In this document: one piece after another, positions 54,963 to 63,105 of the stretch
How positions within the stretch are numbered: position 1 is the stretch's first letter
How the letters are laid out: the number at the start of each line of letters is the position of its first letter
Source of the DNA: Clostridium_I sp047718555
GTDB taxonomy: Bacteria > Bacillota > Clostridia > Clostridiales > Clostridiaceae
Assembly (NCBI RefSeq): GCF_047718555.1
Contig: NZ_JBDNRK010000008.1
Location: 1 to 64,000 of the forward strand
Length of the DNA: 64,000 nucleotides
Reading direction: 5' to 3'
Notes under the pieces: model-generated
Told to the model about the DNA's origin: nothing
The model's database searches: none
Seen by the model: only the letters and a program-made list of their open reading frames with translations
Program-made: the position numbers and the translations under genes

Positions 54963-55532
54963 ATGAAGGAAATTATCTTTGTGACAACAAATAAAGGTAA
55001 AATTGCTTCAGCAGAGAAAGAGTTAAAAAACATAAAAGTTTTATCTTATGATGCTGAACTCATAGAACCAAGAAGTGATGACATAAAGGAAATAGCTAAA
55101 CAAAAAGTTATACAAGGATATAAAATAGTGAATAAACCATGTATAGCATTAGATGCAGGATTTTTTATTGAAGAACTAAATGGTTTTCCTAGGGCATATG
55201 TTAATCCCATGTTAGACACTATAGGAATAAAAGGTCTATTGAAACTAATGGAAGGCGTTGGCAATAGATACTGTGAATTTAGATCATGTTTAGCTTATTA
55301 TGATGGAGTAGATATAAAGTTTTTTGAAAGTAAATCATCAGGAACACTTTCAGAAAGTATAAAAGGACAGGATAATGAAAATAAATGGTCTGATTTATGG
55401 TATATATTTAAACCAGAAGAATTTGATAAAACTTTAGCAGAGTTCGATGAAGAGGATTTCATAATATATGATAAGACAAAAGAGGACAGCTGTTTAAAGA
55501 AGTTTGGAGATTGGTATAGTTCATTGGCATAA
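54963..55532 (+). CDS. Ham1/RdgB-like non-canonical NTP pyrophosphatase
   Basis: 189 residues. The N-terminal Thr-Thr-Asn-Lys-Gly-Lys-Ile motif and Ala-Leu-Asp-Ala-Gly-Phe-Phe-Ile-Glu-Glu-Leu-Asn-Gly-Phe-Pro near 62 match the Ham1 fold, which hydrolyses ITP/XTP to protect nucleic acids. It differs from housekeeping RdgB by lacking Ala-Asp-Asp-Ser-Gly and by a divergent second half, so it may be a paralogue with another substrate. I choose ATG 54963 after AAGGGTGG; GTG codons at 54951 and 54954 overlap that site. Confidence 0.75.
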   Translation: MKEIIFVTTNKGKIASAEKELKNIKVLSYDAELIEPRSDDIKEIAKQKVIQGYKIVNKPCIALDAGFFIEELNGFPRAYVNPMLDTIGIKGLLKLMEGVGNRYCEFRSCLAYYDGVDIKFFESKSSGTLSESIKGQDNENKWSDLWYIFKPEEFDKTLAEFDEEDFIIYDKTKEDSCLKKFGDWYSSLA

Positions 55533-55616
55533 AGGATTTTGAGACATTAGAGAAGCTTATTGATGATCTTAAGAATATAAAAGCCTGAATTAATAAAATA
55601 AATATTGTAAATTAAA

Positions 55617-55648
55617 AAAAGAGGAGGATTAAAAATCTCCTCTTTATT
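55617..55648. terminator. bidirectional terminator
   Basis: AAAGAGGAGGATT and AATCTCCTCTTT with A run before and T run after, between convergent genes. Confidence 0.85.
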
Positions 55649-56327
55649 GTCGTTGCTCTGCTGTAACCACAGCACTTAAAGGGACAGAAGCTTCTGTAGA
55701 GCCTAAGACATAAATAGTATAATAAGTATTCGGTAAAAGCTGAACATTAGGAATAGTTAATAATGTATTATTTGATCCGGTGGCATTTATTGTGAAAGTA
55801 TATGTTCCAGAAGGAAGGCAAGCATAATCAGTAATTTTTTTATAAGTAATATTGCTAAAAACTTTCGTACCAATGGATAAATTTAAATCAACAGCAGGGG
55901 CATCTGGTGAAAGGTGAACGAATCTAACACAAGGCCTTCCAAAATTTTGTGCAGTTACAGGCTCTGGAATAGTGTATAAACTTAAGTTTGGAGCATTTCC
56001 AATAATGGCTAAATTAGAAATAGTATTTGGTGCTACATAAAGGTCAGCATCAAGAAGAGGATTTATATTCTGCCCAGTAGGAAAAATTTTAATGTTATAG
56101 TTTCCGGTGGTAGCAGGAAAATAAAGTGAAAATTCTTTATAGGGTAAATTTTGTACAAGTAAAGTGTTGTTTACATAAATATCTAAAGCTGGAGAATTAG
56201 GTGAAGCGTTAAAAAATCTAATATAGGAATTAGTTTGAGATTCTCTGTAGTCTTTTTCTATGTTATAATCTGAATAAGTTTCGTTATTGTAGGCTGCGGA
56301 AGATTTTTCAGAATTTAAATTTGCCAA
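55644..56327 (-). CDS. DUF4397-domain protein
   Basis: 227 residues with two copies of the beta-sandwich DUF4397 motif: Ile-Arg-Phe-Phe-Asn-Ala-Ser-Pro-Asn-Ser-Pro-Ala-Leu-Asp near 36 and Val-Arg-Phe-Val-His-Leu-Ser-Pro-Asp-Ala-Pro-Ala-Val-Asp near 135. No signal peptide is visible despite the domain being common in envelope proteins, so it may be a spore or cell-surface protein exported otherwise. It starts at TTG after AGGGGG. Confidence 0.8.
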   Translation of the reverse strand: MANLNSEKSSAAYNNETYSDYNIEKDYRESQTNSYIRFFNASPNSPALDIYVNNTLLVQNLPYKEFSLYFPATTGNYNIKIFPTGQNINPLLDADLYVAPNTISNLAIIGNAPNLSLYTIPEPVTAQNFGRPCVRFVHLSPDAPAVDLNLSIGTKVFSNITYKKITDYACLPSGTYTFTINATGSNNTLLTIPNVQLLPNTYYTIYVLGSTEASVPLSAVVTAEQRQ

Positions 56328-56601
56328 AGGAATACCCCCTAATAAAAATTATAATATATAACTTATTATATGAAGTAGAGCATTAATCTGTTAACATGTG
56401 TATATCAATTTTCTTAAGTTACGGCTAAAAAGTAAAATGTTGTTTAATATAAAATTAGAAAAATATCAAAATACAATTGATAAATAGTTAAAGATATGCT
56501 ATTATAATTACCAGATAGATAAACAAAATATTATTTAATTATAATATTTTGAATGCATTACATTTACTGGTTTAAATTCTATTTATTTGGAGGTGCATGA
56601 T

Positions 56602-56925
56602 ATGAGTTTTATGCAAGTTAGTGATGAAGCTTATGAAGAATTCAAAAGCTTTTTAGTAAATACCAATGTACAGGATTTTAATTTAAGAATAACTTATTTA
56701 GGAAGAAACTGTAAAGAAGTAACTTTTAATCTTGATTATGGGGTTAAAGGTGAAAATGATGTTTCAGAACAAGTTAAAGATATTACTTTCATTATTGATA
56801 AAGAAGCATTAGAAGAATTTGAAGGATTTACAATATTATCTAATAGTGAAAATAAAGGAGAAGGTCTTGAATTAAAACCTATCAAAGTACCTGAAAGTCC
56901 TTGTACAGTTTGTCCGGGTTGCTAA
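56602..56925 (+). CDS. HesB-like protein with C-terminal Cys motif
   Basis: 107 residues. Val-Ser-Asp-Glu-Ala-Tyr-Glu-Glu-Phe at the start, a central Gly-Arg-Asn-Cys-Lys and Phe-Ile-Ile-Asp-Lys-Glu follow the HesB/IscA outline. The C-terminus is Cys-x2-Cys-x2-Cys. It may carry or sense iron or Fe-S clusters, though classical IscA cysteines are not all present. The start is ATG 56602 after GGAGGTG. It is related in layout to the protein at 21236. Confidence 0.7.
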   Translation: MSFMQVSDEAYEEFKSFLVNTNVQDFNLRITYLGRNCKEVTFNLDYGVKGENDVSEQVKDITFIIDKEALEEFEGFTILSNSENKGEGLELKPIKVPESPCTVCPGC

Positions 56926-56957
56926 TTTTTGTATTTATGTAAAGTTAATAGATATTT

Positions 56958-57004
56958 AGGCGATGTTTTAAAATGAGCAGTATTTAAAGCATCGCCTTTT
57001 TATT
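56958..57004 (+). terminator. rho-independent terminator
   Basis: AGGCGATG and CATCGCCT with extra TTTAAA pairing and a following T5. Confidence 0.85.
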
Positions 57005-57100
57005 TATCCCATGACTATCCATTCTAATACTTGAAGCCCACTCTGTGAAAGTTGGAGTAAAGAGTTGCTATGTCTCTGTATAACGATTTCTAAGTATAGT
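57003..57100 (+). repeat. family B repeat copy 7, degenerate
   Basis: TTATCCCATGACTATCC, ATTCTAATAC, GTTGGAGTAAAGAGTTGCTA, then TCTGTATAACGATTTCTAAG. The 3' hairpin is lost. It begins directly at the terminator T run. Confidence 0.65.
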
Positions 57101-57339
57101 GCATTAATATTTAGTATTTATGAAAGTTGCCACAGATATAAAGATTTAATGTCTGGGTAACTTTTTCTATTGAAAATTTTACTTATTAGTACATTGAGGA
57201 TTAAATTATAAAGTAATATAATTTAAAGTAATACAAAGTAAATGTTTGAAAAATTATCAAATTTGTTGATATGATGTATGCTATATGAGCTATTTAAATA
57301 ATACATATAAATATAAGTGAATTTTTAAGAGGTGTTTAA

Positions 57340-58518
57340 ATGAAAGTATTAAAATCAATAGCAACAGTTTCATTGATACTAATTTTTCTTTTACTATATA
57401 TAACGGCTTGTTATTATATTGCTGGAAAAGGCATAAATATTTTTTTATATAAAAATGATAAATCTAAAATAATAGTATATTGGATAATATTTTGGATTTT
57501 GTCGCTTTCTTATATTTTAAATATTATATCCAGAAGTTTTTTGTCAGTAAATAATTTATTGACTTCAATATTTAAATTAGTTGGAGCAGTCTACCTTGCT
57601 GCCTTTTTTTATTTGATGATATTATTTCCAATTACTGATCTTATAAAATTTATTTCTGGGAAAATAGGTTTAAAAGGAGAAGCTATAAATTATTTAAATA
57701 AAATATATGATAATGGAGTTCTAGTTTTCATAGTAGTTTTTATTCTTATTTCCTTTGGAGTATGGGAGGCAACACATCCTGTTGTTACTAATTACAATGT
57801 CAATATAAATAAAAATTCTGGTAAAATTGACTCGCTTAATATTGTTATGGTTTCGGATGTCCATGTTGGCATAGGTGTAAAAGAAAAAGGTATTGATAAT
57901 ATGATTAGTTCAATAAATAGTTTAAATCCTGATATAGTTTTCTTTTGTGGTGATATGGTAGATGAAAATACTAATAGTAAATCCAAACAATATCTTGCAC
58001 ATGCTTCAAAAAATATAAAATCTAAATATGGAGTATATGCAATCACTGGAAATCATGAATATATCGAAGCAAATTTAGCAGAAACTTTTTCATATTTTAA
58101 ATGTAGTAATGTGAAAATATTACAGGATACAGCAGAGAAAATTGATGACAGCTTTTATGTGATAGGAAGAGATGATCCAGCAAGTATATCTGTGACAAAA
58201 CATCAGACAAAATCCTTAAAAGAAATATTGAAAAATGTAGACAAATCACTTCCAATTATAGTATTAAATCATAGACCTATAGAATTAGAAGAAGCTCAAG
58301 AAGAAAAGATAGATTTACAACTTTCAGGACATACCCATAATGGTCAATTTTTTCCTAATAATCTTATTACAAAACTTGTATTTGAAGATGACTATGGCTA
58401 TCTTAACAAGGGTAGTTTTAATTTAATAGTTTCTTCAGGTTATGGAACCTGGGGACCACCTATAAGAATTGGAACAAAGGGCGAACTAGTCAATATAAAG
58501 GTAAATTTTAATAAATAA
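57340..58518 (+). CDS. membrane-bound calcineurin-like metallophosphoesterase
   Basis: 392 residues: four membrane spans in the first 145 residues, then a metallophosphoesterase domain outside or at the membrane. Metal-binding motifs: Ser-Asp-Val-His near 173, Gly-Asp-Met-Val near 206, Gly-Asn-His-Glu near 236, Asn-His-Arg-Pro near 309 and Gly-His-Thr-His near 330. The layout matches YkuE/YaeI-like phosphodiesterases, some of which act on lipids. ATG follows AGAGGTG. Confidence 0.9.
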   Translation: MKVLKSIATVSLILIFLLLYITACYYIAGKGINIFLYKNDKSKIIVYWIIFWILSLSYILNIISRSFLSVNNLLTSIFKLVGAVYLAAFFYLMILFPITDLIKFISGKIGLKGEAINYLNKIYDNGVLVFIVVFILISFGVWEATHPVVTNYNVNINKNSGKIDSLNIVMVSDVHVGIGVKEKGIDNMISSINSLNPDIVFFCGDMVDENTNSKSKQYLAHASKNIKSKYGVYAITGNHEYIEANLAETFSYFKCSNVKILQDTAEKIDDSFYVIGRDDPASISVTKHQTKSLKEILKNVDKSLPIIVLNHRPIELEEAQEEKIDLQLSGHTHNGQFFPNNLITKLVFEDDYGYLNKGSFNLIVSSGYGTWGPPIRIGTKGELVNIKVNFNK

Positions 58519-58540
58519 AAAATGTTAATGGTTACTATAA

Positions 58541-58590
58541 AAAATATCAGCATGTTTTCAATTGAATAAGGCCTTGTTGATATTTTATTT
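58541..58590 (+). terminator. possible terminator
   Basis: AATATCAGCA and TGTTGATATT flank a long loop followed by TTATTT. Confidence 0.45.
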
Positions 58591-58612
58591 GTAAATATTC
58601 TTATATATTTTA

Positions 58613-58641
58613 TTGACAAAACATACCGAACGGTTTATTAT
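58613..58641 (+). promoter_or_regulatory. tetR promoter with embedded operator
   Basis: TTGACA (58613-58618), a 17-bp spacer and TATTAT (58636-58641). The spacer contains the palindrome ACCGAACGGT (58625-58634), placing a repressor between -35 and -10. Autorepression by the TetR protein encoded downstream is the simplest reading. Confidence 0.65.
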
Positions 58642-58671
58642 TAAAGCAGAGTTAATAGTAAACCGTTAATT

Positions 58672-58807
58672 TTATCCGATGACTACCATCCGTAATACTC
58701 CCATCTTCTATCAAAGTGGGAGATAACGGATGCCACGTCCCTGGATAACGATTTCTAAGTTTCAGATGGAGAAAAAAACTCCACTTGAAACAAAGAACTC
58801 TGTTTAT
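58672..58807 (+). repeat. family B repeat copy 8, compensatory stem variant
   Basis: TTATCCGATGACTACC, then CATCCGT...ACGGATG where other copies have CACTCT...AGAGTG, then CCCTGGATAACGATTTCTAAG, hairpin TTTCAGATGGAG / CTCCACTTGAAA and AAGAACTCTGTTTAT. The ribosome binding site of the TetR gene follows directly. Confidence 0.85.
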
Positions 58808-58820
58808 GGGAGGAATACTT

Positions 58821-59399
58821 TTGAATAAAGGTATCAAAGGTGAAAATTCAAAAAAACATTTAATAGAAATAGCTGCTAAATTATTTTTGCAAAAAGGATA
58901 TTCAAACACAGGTATAAATGATATATTGACCGAAGCTGGAGTATCAAAAGGATCCTTTTATTTTCATTTTTCAAGTAAGAAAGATCTTGCAGTAGAAGTA
59001 TCTAAATATTATTATAAAATTATAGTACAGAATTGGCTTAAGCCATTATCAAATAATACTTGGGATGTATTTATAAATAAATTAGTATTAGATATAAGGA
59101 ATTCTACATCACTTGGTAAGTTCTTTGGGTGTCCCATAGCCATATTAGGATTAGAAATAGCATTTATAGAAGAAGATTTATCCGATATGTATGCATATTC
59201 AATTAAGGAATTAATTGAGGTTTTTAAAAATTCTTTGAAAGTTTCTGGAGTATCAGAGGATAAATTGGATAGTATTGCGAGAAAAGCTTTCTCTATATAT
59301 GAAGGATATACAGTTTACTATAGAATAACTAAAGATAAAAATGTAATTGACTTTATGTTGAAAGATTTATTGGAAATTGAATTGTATAATAATTTGTAA
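58821..59399 (+). CDS. TetR-family transcriptional regulator
   Basis: 192 residues. The helix-turn-helix is Thr-Gly-Ile-Asn-Asp-Ile-Leu...Val-Ser-Lys-Gly-Ser-Phe-Tyr-Phe-His-Phe (30-50), close to the QacR/YcdC-type recognition helix; a ligand-binding helical domain follows. I choose TTG 58821, six bases after GGGAGGAA; upstream in-frame starts lie within a family B repeat. The promoter carries an operator-like palindrome, and a similar site lies upstream of the QueG-like remnant at 59526. Confidence 0.9.
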   Translation: MNKGIKGENSKKHLIEIAAKLFLQKGYSNTGINDILTEAGVSKGSFYFHFSSKKDLAVEVSKYYYKIIVQNWLKPLSNNTWDVFINKLVLDIRNSTSLGKFFGCPIAILGLEIAFIEEDLSDMYAYSIKELIEVFKNSLKVSGVSEDKLDSIARKAFSIYEGYTVYYRITKDKNVIDFMLKDLLEIELYNNL

Positions 59400-59464
59400 T
59401 ACATTTTTTATGCAAATAAATGTTAAATTTTTAACTAATTAATCTATAATATATTTTTACAAAT

Positions 59465-59487
59465 TATAAACCAACCAGTCTATTATA
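59465..59487 (+). promoter_or_regulatory. second TetR operator-like site
   Basis: ATAAACCAACCAGTCTATTAT matches the tetR promoter region ACATACCGAACGGTTTATTAT at about 16 of 22 positions, in the gap between tetR and the QueG-like remnant. A TTTACA lies 19 bases before TATTAT. Confidence 0.45.
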
Positions 59488-59525
59488 AAAACAAAGTATA
59501 TAAATGAATTTGATTCAGTTAAATT

Positions 59526-59714
59526 TTAGCATCAGTAAAAGATTATATTAGTCCTAATTCACCTAAAATTGAAAGCTTTTTTCCTAAAGCAAAATCTATA
59601 ATAGTTATGGCTTATAGGGAATTATCCACTTGTGAAAGTCTTGACCCTCAGCTAGCTATGAATGGAAGGATAGATAAAGATGCGTTAAGACGCTTAAATA
59701 TCAAAATTAGATAG
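59526..59714 (+). pseudogene. N-terminal remnant of a QueG-like Fe-S protein
   Basis: 62 codons without a start read Ile-Ser-Pro-Asn-Ser-Pro-Lys, Phe-Pro-Lys-Ala-Lys-Ser-Ile-Ile-Val-Met-Ala-Tyr-Arg-Glu-Leu and Gln-Leu-Ala-Met-Asn-Gly-Arg. This is the early segment of epoxyqueuosine reductase-like 4Fe-4S proteins, which are several hundred residues long. The rest, including the ferredoxin domain, is absent. It was probably the target of the adjacent TetR. Confidence 0.6.
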
Positions 59715-59878
59715 TCATATTTTAATAGATTATTATTTCATATAGTAAAGCTTCTATATGAAAAATGGGTTTCATGTAGAATAGAAAAGATTGTGATAAA
59801 ATTAACTATTTAAAAATGTTCATTAACATTTATTAAATATATAGTACATCTAAAATCAAAAATTAGGAGGAGATTTAA

Positions 59879-61057
59879 ATGAAAGAAGTTGTAATAGTTA
59901 GTGCAGTTAGAACAGCTATAGGAGCCTTTGGCAAAAGCCTTAAGGATGTACCAGCAGTGGATTTGGGAGCAGCAGCAGTAAAAGAAGCAGTGAAAAGATC
60001 AGGAATAAAGCCAGAGGAGATCGATGAAGTTATTTTAGGAAATGTTCTTCAGGCAGGTTTAGGACAGAATCCAGCAAGACAGGCAGCGATAAAGGCAGGA
60101 TTACCTATAGAAGTTCCAGCTTTTACTCTTAATAAAGTGTGTGGATCAGGCTTAAGAACTGTTAGTTTAGCAGCTCAAATAATCAAAGCTGGAGATGCTG
60201 ATATAATTGTAGCAGGTGGTATGGAGAATATGTCAAGAGCGCCTTATTTAGTTGATAATGCTAGATTTGGATACAAAATGGGTAATGGGCAGTTTGTTGA
60301 TGAAATGATTAAGGATGGAGTATGGGATGCATTTAATGACTATCACATGGGAATAACTGCTGAAAACATATCAGAAAAGTGGTCAATAACAAGAGAAGAG
60401 CAGGATGAATTTTCAGTTGAATCACAGAATAAAGCTGAAAAGGCTATAAAAAATGGAGAGTTCAAAGAGGAAATAGTACCTATAGTAGTAAAAACAAGAA
60501 AAGGTGAATTTGTATTTGATACAGATGAACAGCCAAGATTTGGCAGTAACCTAGAAGCATTATCAAAGTTAAAACCATGTTTTAAAAAGGATGGAACAGT
60601 TACTGCTGGAAATGCATCTGGATTAAATGATGGAGCAGCAGCTTTAGTTATAATGAGCGCTGATAAAGCAAAGGAACTAGGCATAAAACCATTAGCTAAA
60701 ATTTCTTCTTATGCTTCAGCTGGAGTAGATCCTAAGATAATGGGATATGGTGCATTTTATGCAACAAAGGCTGCTTTAGATAAAATAAATTTAGAAGTAG
60801 AGGATTTGGATTTATTAGAAGCAAATGAGGCTTTTGCAGCCCAAAGTATAGCGGTAACAAGAGACTTAAAAGTTGATATGAATAAAGTAAATGTAAATGG
60901 AGGAGCAACAGCACTAGGACATCCTATAGGAGCTTCAGGAGCAAGAATTTTGGTTACACTATTGCACGCTATGAAAAAAAGAGATGCTAAGAGAGGGCTA
61001 GCTACACTATGTATAGGTGGAGGCCAGGGTACTGCATTAATAGTTGAAAGAGAATAA
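59879..61057 (+). CDS. thlA: acetyl-CoA C-acetyltransferase (thiolase)
   Basis: Condenses two acetyl-CoA to acetoacetyl-CoA, the entry to butyrate/butanol and related pathways in clostridia. 392 residues, the standard length. Catalytic Cys88 lies in Lys-Val-Cys-Gly-Ser-Gly, the His in Gly-His-Pro-Ile-Gly-Ala-Ser-Gly near 348, and the second Cys in Cys-Ile-Gly-Gly-Gly-Gln-Gly near 378. AGGAGGAG precedes ATG. It is monocistronic; the other butyryl-CoA pathway genes are not in this window. The codons are clean and strongly biased, as in highly expressed genes. Confidence 0.95.
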   Translation: MKEVVIVSAVRTAIGAFGKSLKDVPAVDLGAAAVKEAVKRSGIKPEEIDEVILGNVLQAGLGQNPARQAAIKAGLPIEVPAFTLNKVCGSGLRTVSLAAQIIKAGDADIIVAGGMENMSRAPYLVDNARFGYKMGNGQFVDEMIKDGVWDAFNDYHMGITAENISEKWSITREEQDEFSVESQNKAEKAIKNGEFKEEIVPIVVKTRKGEFVFDTDEQPRFGSNLEALSKLKPCFKKDGTVTAGNASGLNDGAAALVIMSADKAKELGIKPLAKISSYASAGVDPKIMGYGAFYATKAALDKINLEVEDLDLLEANEAFAAQSIAVTRDLKVDMNKVNVNGGATALGHPIGASGARILVTLLHAMKKRDAKRGLATLCIGGGQGTALIVERE

Positions 61058-61157
61058 TAATTTTTATATTAGTAATGGAAAATAGTTAGTTTAAATAAAT
61101 ATAAAGCTTAGATAACTACCTAAGCTAAGATAAATTTATAAATTAGTATATAACTTA

Positions 61158-61194
61158 AAAATTAGAGTCATAAATATATGACTCTAATTTTTTG
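61158..61194 (+). terminator. thiolase terminator
   Basis: AAATTAGAGTCATA and TATGACTCTAATTT followed by TTTT. Confidence 0.9.
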
Positions 61195-61216
61195 GCATTT
61201 AAATATATATAAATTT

Positions 61217-61528
61217 TTATTTACCATCCCATAAGTGCTTTTCTACGTTAATACGTCCAATATTATTAAAGGTTATGCCTTCGTTTTCCAGCATAGTTCT
61301 TTGTATTTTTTTATCTCCAAATATATAATCTGCTGCTAATGTTCCAGTTTTATTTACAACTCTGTGGCAGGGGAGTTTGAGATCCTTTGGAGCAGCTCTC
61401 ATAGCATAACCAACTATACGGGCATTTCTTGGATTTCCAAGTAATGCTGCTATTAATCCATAAGTAGCAATTTGTCCTCTTGGTATTTTGGCCACAATTT
61501 TGTATACTTTATCAAAATATTTTTCCAC
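61217..61528 (-). CDS. MGMT-family DNA alkyltransferase-like protein
   Basis: 103 residues consisting only of the DNA-binding/active-site domain of O6-methylguanine methyltransferases. Ile-Pro-Arg-Gly-Gln-Ile-Ala-Thr-Tyr-Gly is near 15, Arg-Ile-Val-Gly-Tyr-Ala-Met near 37 (helix-turn-helix), and the alkyl-acceptor Cys54 lies in Pro-Cys-His-Arg. The cysteine is retained, unlike alkyltransferase-like (ATL) proteins with Trp, so it may still be active. I choose the second GTG (61528), six bases after GAGGTG; the first GTG (61537) overlaps that site. Confidence 0.85.
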   Translation of the reverse strand: MEKYFDKVYKIVAKIPRGQIATYGLIAALLGNPRNARIVGYAMRAAPKDLKLPCHRVVNKTGTLAADYIFGDKKIQRTMLENEGITFNNIGRINVEKHLWDGK

Positions 61529-61559
61529 AATTTGCACCTCTAATATTTAGTAATGTTTA

Positions 61560-61686
61560 ACCTGACTAACTTGGCGTAAGTTTCCCACTTCTTCAAGTGG
61601 GAGTTCAACGCCAAGTAAGCCATGCATTTGCAGTTCTAAAATTCAGATGGGGTAAAAGAATCCCCACCTGAATTAAGAACTTGCTT
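61560..61686 (+). repeat. family B repeat copy 9, strongly compensated variant
   Basis: The first stem is CTTGGCGT...TTTCCCACTT / AAGTGGGAG...AACGCCAAG, unrelated in sequence to other copies but perfectly paired. The second hairpin is TTCAGATGGGG / CCCCACCTGAA. It ends AAGAACTTG. The layout and spacing match the family. Confidence 0.65.
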
Positions 61687-61785
61687 CAAATAATAATTGA
61701 AATACTTTTTATTAACTATGTTATATGATAGTCTATTTGTATAATATCATAACAGAAAAGTTTAAAATGAAAAGAGGAATGAGAT

Positions 61786-62310
61786 ATGTACTATGGAGAA
61801 AAAGTTTGTTTAAGGGCTTACAAAGAAGAGGATATTAAGCTGGCAATGGATTTTGTCAATGATAAGGAGCTTAAAAAGTTTTTAGTCACTAACATTCCTT
61901 TTCCAATGAGTTTATGGGAAGAGGAAGCTTGGGTAAAATCTCAAAAGGGCAGCGAAAGCGGTGAATATAATTTTGCTATAGAGGATATAAAGACATGCAA
62001 ATATATAGGAGGCTGTGGTATTCAAAAGGTGAATTGGTTAACTCGTGTAGCAGTTGTGGGAATAATGATAGGAGACAAGGATTATTGGGGAAAAGGATAT
62101 GGAACAGATGCTATGAAAGTGCTTATGAAATTTATTTTTGAGAATATGAATATAAGTAAAATAAGATTGCACACTTTTTCATTTAATGAAAGAGCTAAGA
62201 AGTGTTATGAAAAATGCGGCTTTGAAGTAGAAGGTGTTCTAAAAAATGAAATATTTAAAGAAGGTAAATATTATGATGAAATAATTATGGCTGCTTTTGG
62301 GAAAAAATAA
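61786..62310 (+). CDS. GNAT N-acetyltransferase (RimJ/RimL-like)
   Basis: 174 residues of the Acetyltransf_3 type. The acetyl-CoA pyrophosphate loop is Tyr-Trp-Gly-Lys-Gly-Tyr-Gly-Thr-Asp near 105, with the usual Asn-Glu-Arg-Ala-x-x-Cys-Tyr-Glu-Lys-Cys-Gly-Phe near 142. It acetylates an amino group of a protein or small molecule; the substrate is unknown. ATG follows AGAGGAATG. It stands alone. Confidence 0.9.
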   Translation: MYYGEKVCLRAYKEEDIKLAMDFVNDKELKKFLVTNIPFPMSLWEEEAWVKSQKGSESGEYNFAIEDIKTCKYIGGCGIQKVNWLTRVAVVGIMIGDKDYWGKGYGTDAMKVLMKFIFENMNISKIRLHTFSFNERAKKCYEKCGFEVEGVLKNEIFKEGKYYDEIIMAAFGKK

Positions 62311-62427
62311 TGAAATATTTTATGTATTGATAATAATATCTCATTTATGATTAAATATATATAATAAGATTTGAAATTATACATAGTAATAATACTGAAC
62401 AGACTTCAATAATGGAGATGATGCAAT

Positions 62428-63105
62428 ATGAAAGGTATGGAAAATCAAGATAAAATAATATTTTTTGACATAGGTGGAACTTTAGTAGGTGCTCCAAATT
62501 TGTTTTCATATATAGCCAGCAAATATAAAAATTCTCAAGGGGATACAATTGCTAAAGTAATAAGTGAAAACTATGATCAGCTATATTGCAATGTACAGGA
62601 AGATGGATTTTTGAGTGTGAAGGATATGTTGGAAATATCACTTAAAAAAGCAGCTTTGAAATTAAATATAGAAGATTTAAGTAATTTAGCCCATCACTAT
62701 TATGAAGAACTATATATTAATCAATCTTATCTTTATGAAGATGTTATTGGAGTTTTAAATATACTGAGAAAAAGGAAAATAAAATTAATTGTATTTAGTA
62801 ATTCTGATTCAGATATATTAATTAAAGAATTGAAGGCTTTGAATATATATAATTATTTTCAGGAATTTATAATATCCAGTGATGTTAGATCTTATAAACC
62901 ATGCGATATTATAATAAATAAGGCATTGTCCTATTGCAATATTCCCAATAAGGATATAATATTTGTGGGAAATTCTGATGAAGATGTTATAAGTGCTAAA
63001 AAAATGGGTATTACTTCTGTTTTAATAAAACGATGGGATAAAAAACTCAATGTTACCAGTGATTATAATATAAATTCATTAGATGAGTTGCTAGAAATAT
63101 TATAA
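62428..63105 (+). CDS. HAD-superfamily phosphatase
   Basis: 225 residues. Motif I is Phe-Phe-Asp-Ile-Gly-Gly-Thr (nucleophile Asp14; Gly replaces the second Asp, a known variant that can weaken phosphatase activity). Motif II is Phe-Ser-Asn-Ser, motif III Lys near Ser-Tyr-Lys-Pro, and motif IV Val-Gly-Asn-Ser-Asp-Glu-Asp. A helical cap lies between I and II. The stop codon overlaps the end of a family B repeat, so the last residues may have been set by the repeat insertion. ATG follows GGAGATG. Confidence 0.85.
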   Translation: MKGMENQDKIIFFDIGGTLVGAPNLFSYIASKYKNSQGDTIAKVISENYDQLYCNVQEDGFLSVKDMLEISLKKAALKLNIEDLSNLAHHYYEELYINQSYLYEDVIGVLNILRKRKIKLIVFSNSDSDILIKELKALNIYNYFQEFIISSDVRSYKPCDIIINKALSYCNIPNKDIIFVGNSDEDVISAKKMGITSVLIKRWDKKLNVTSDYNINSLDELLEIL

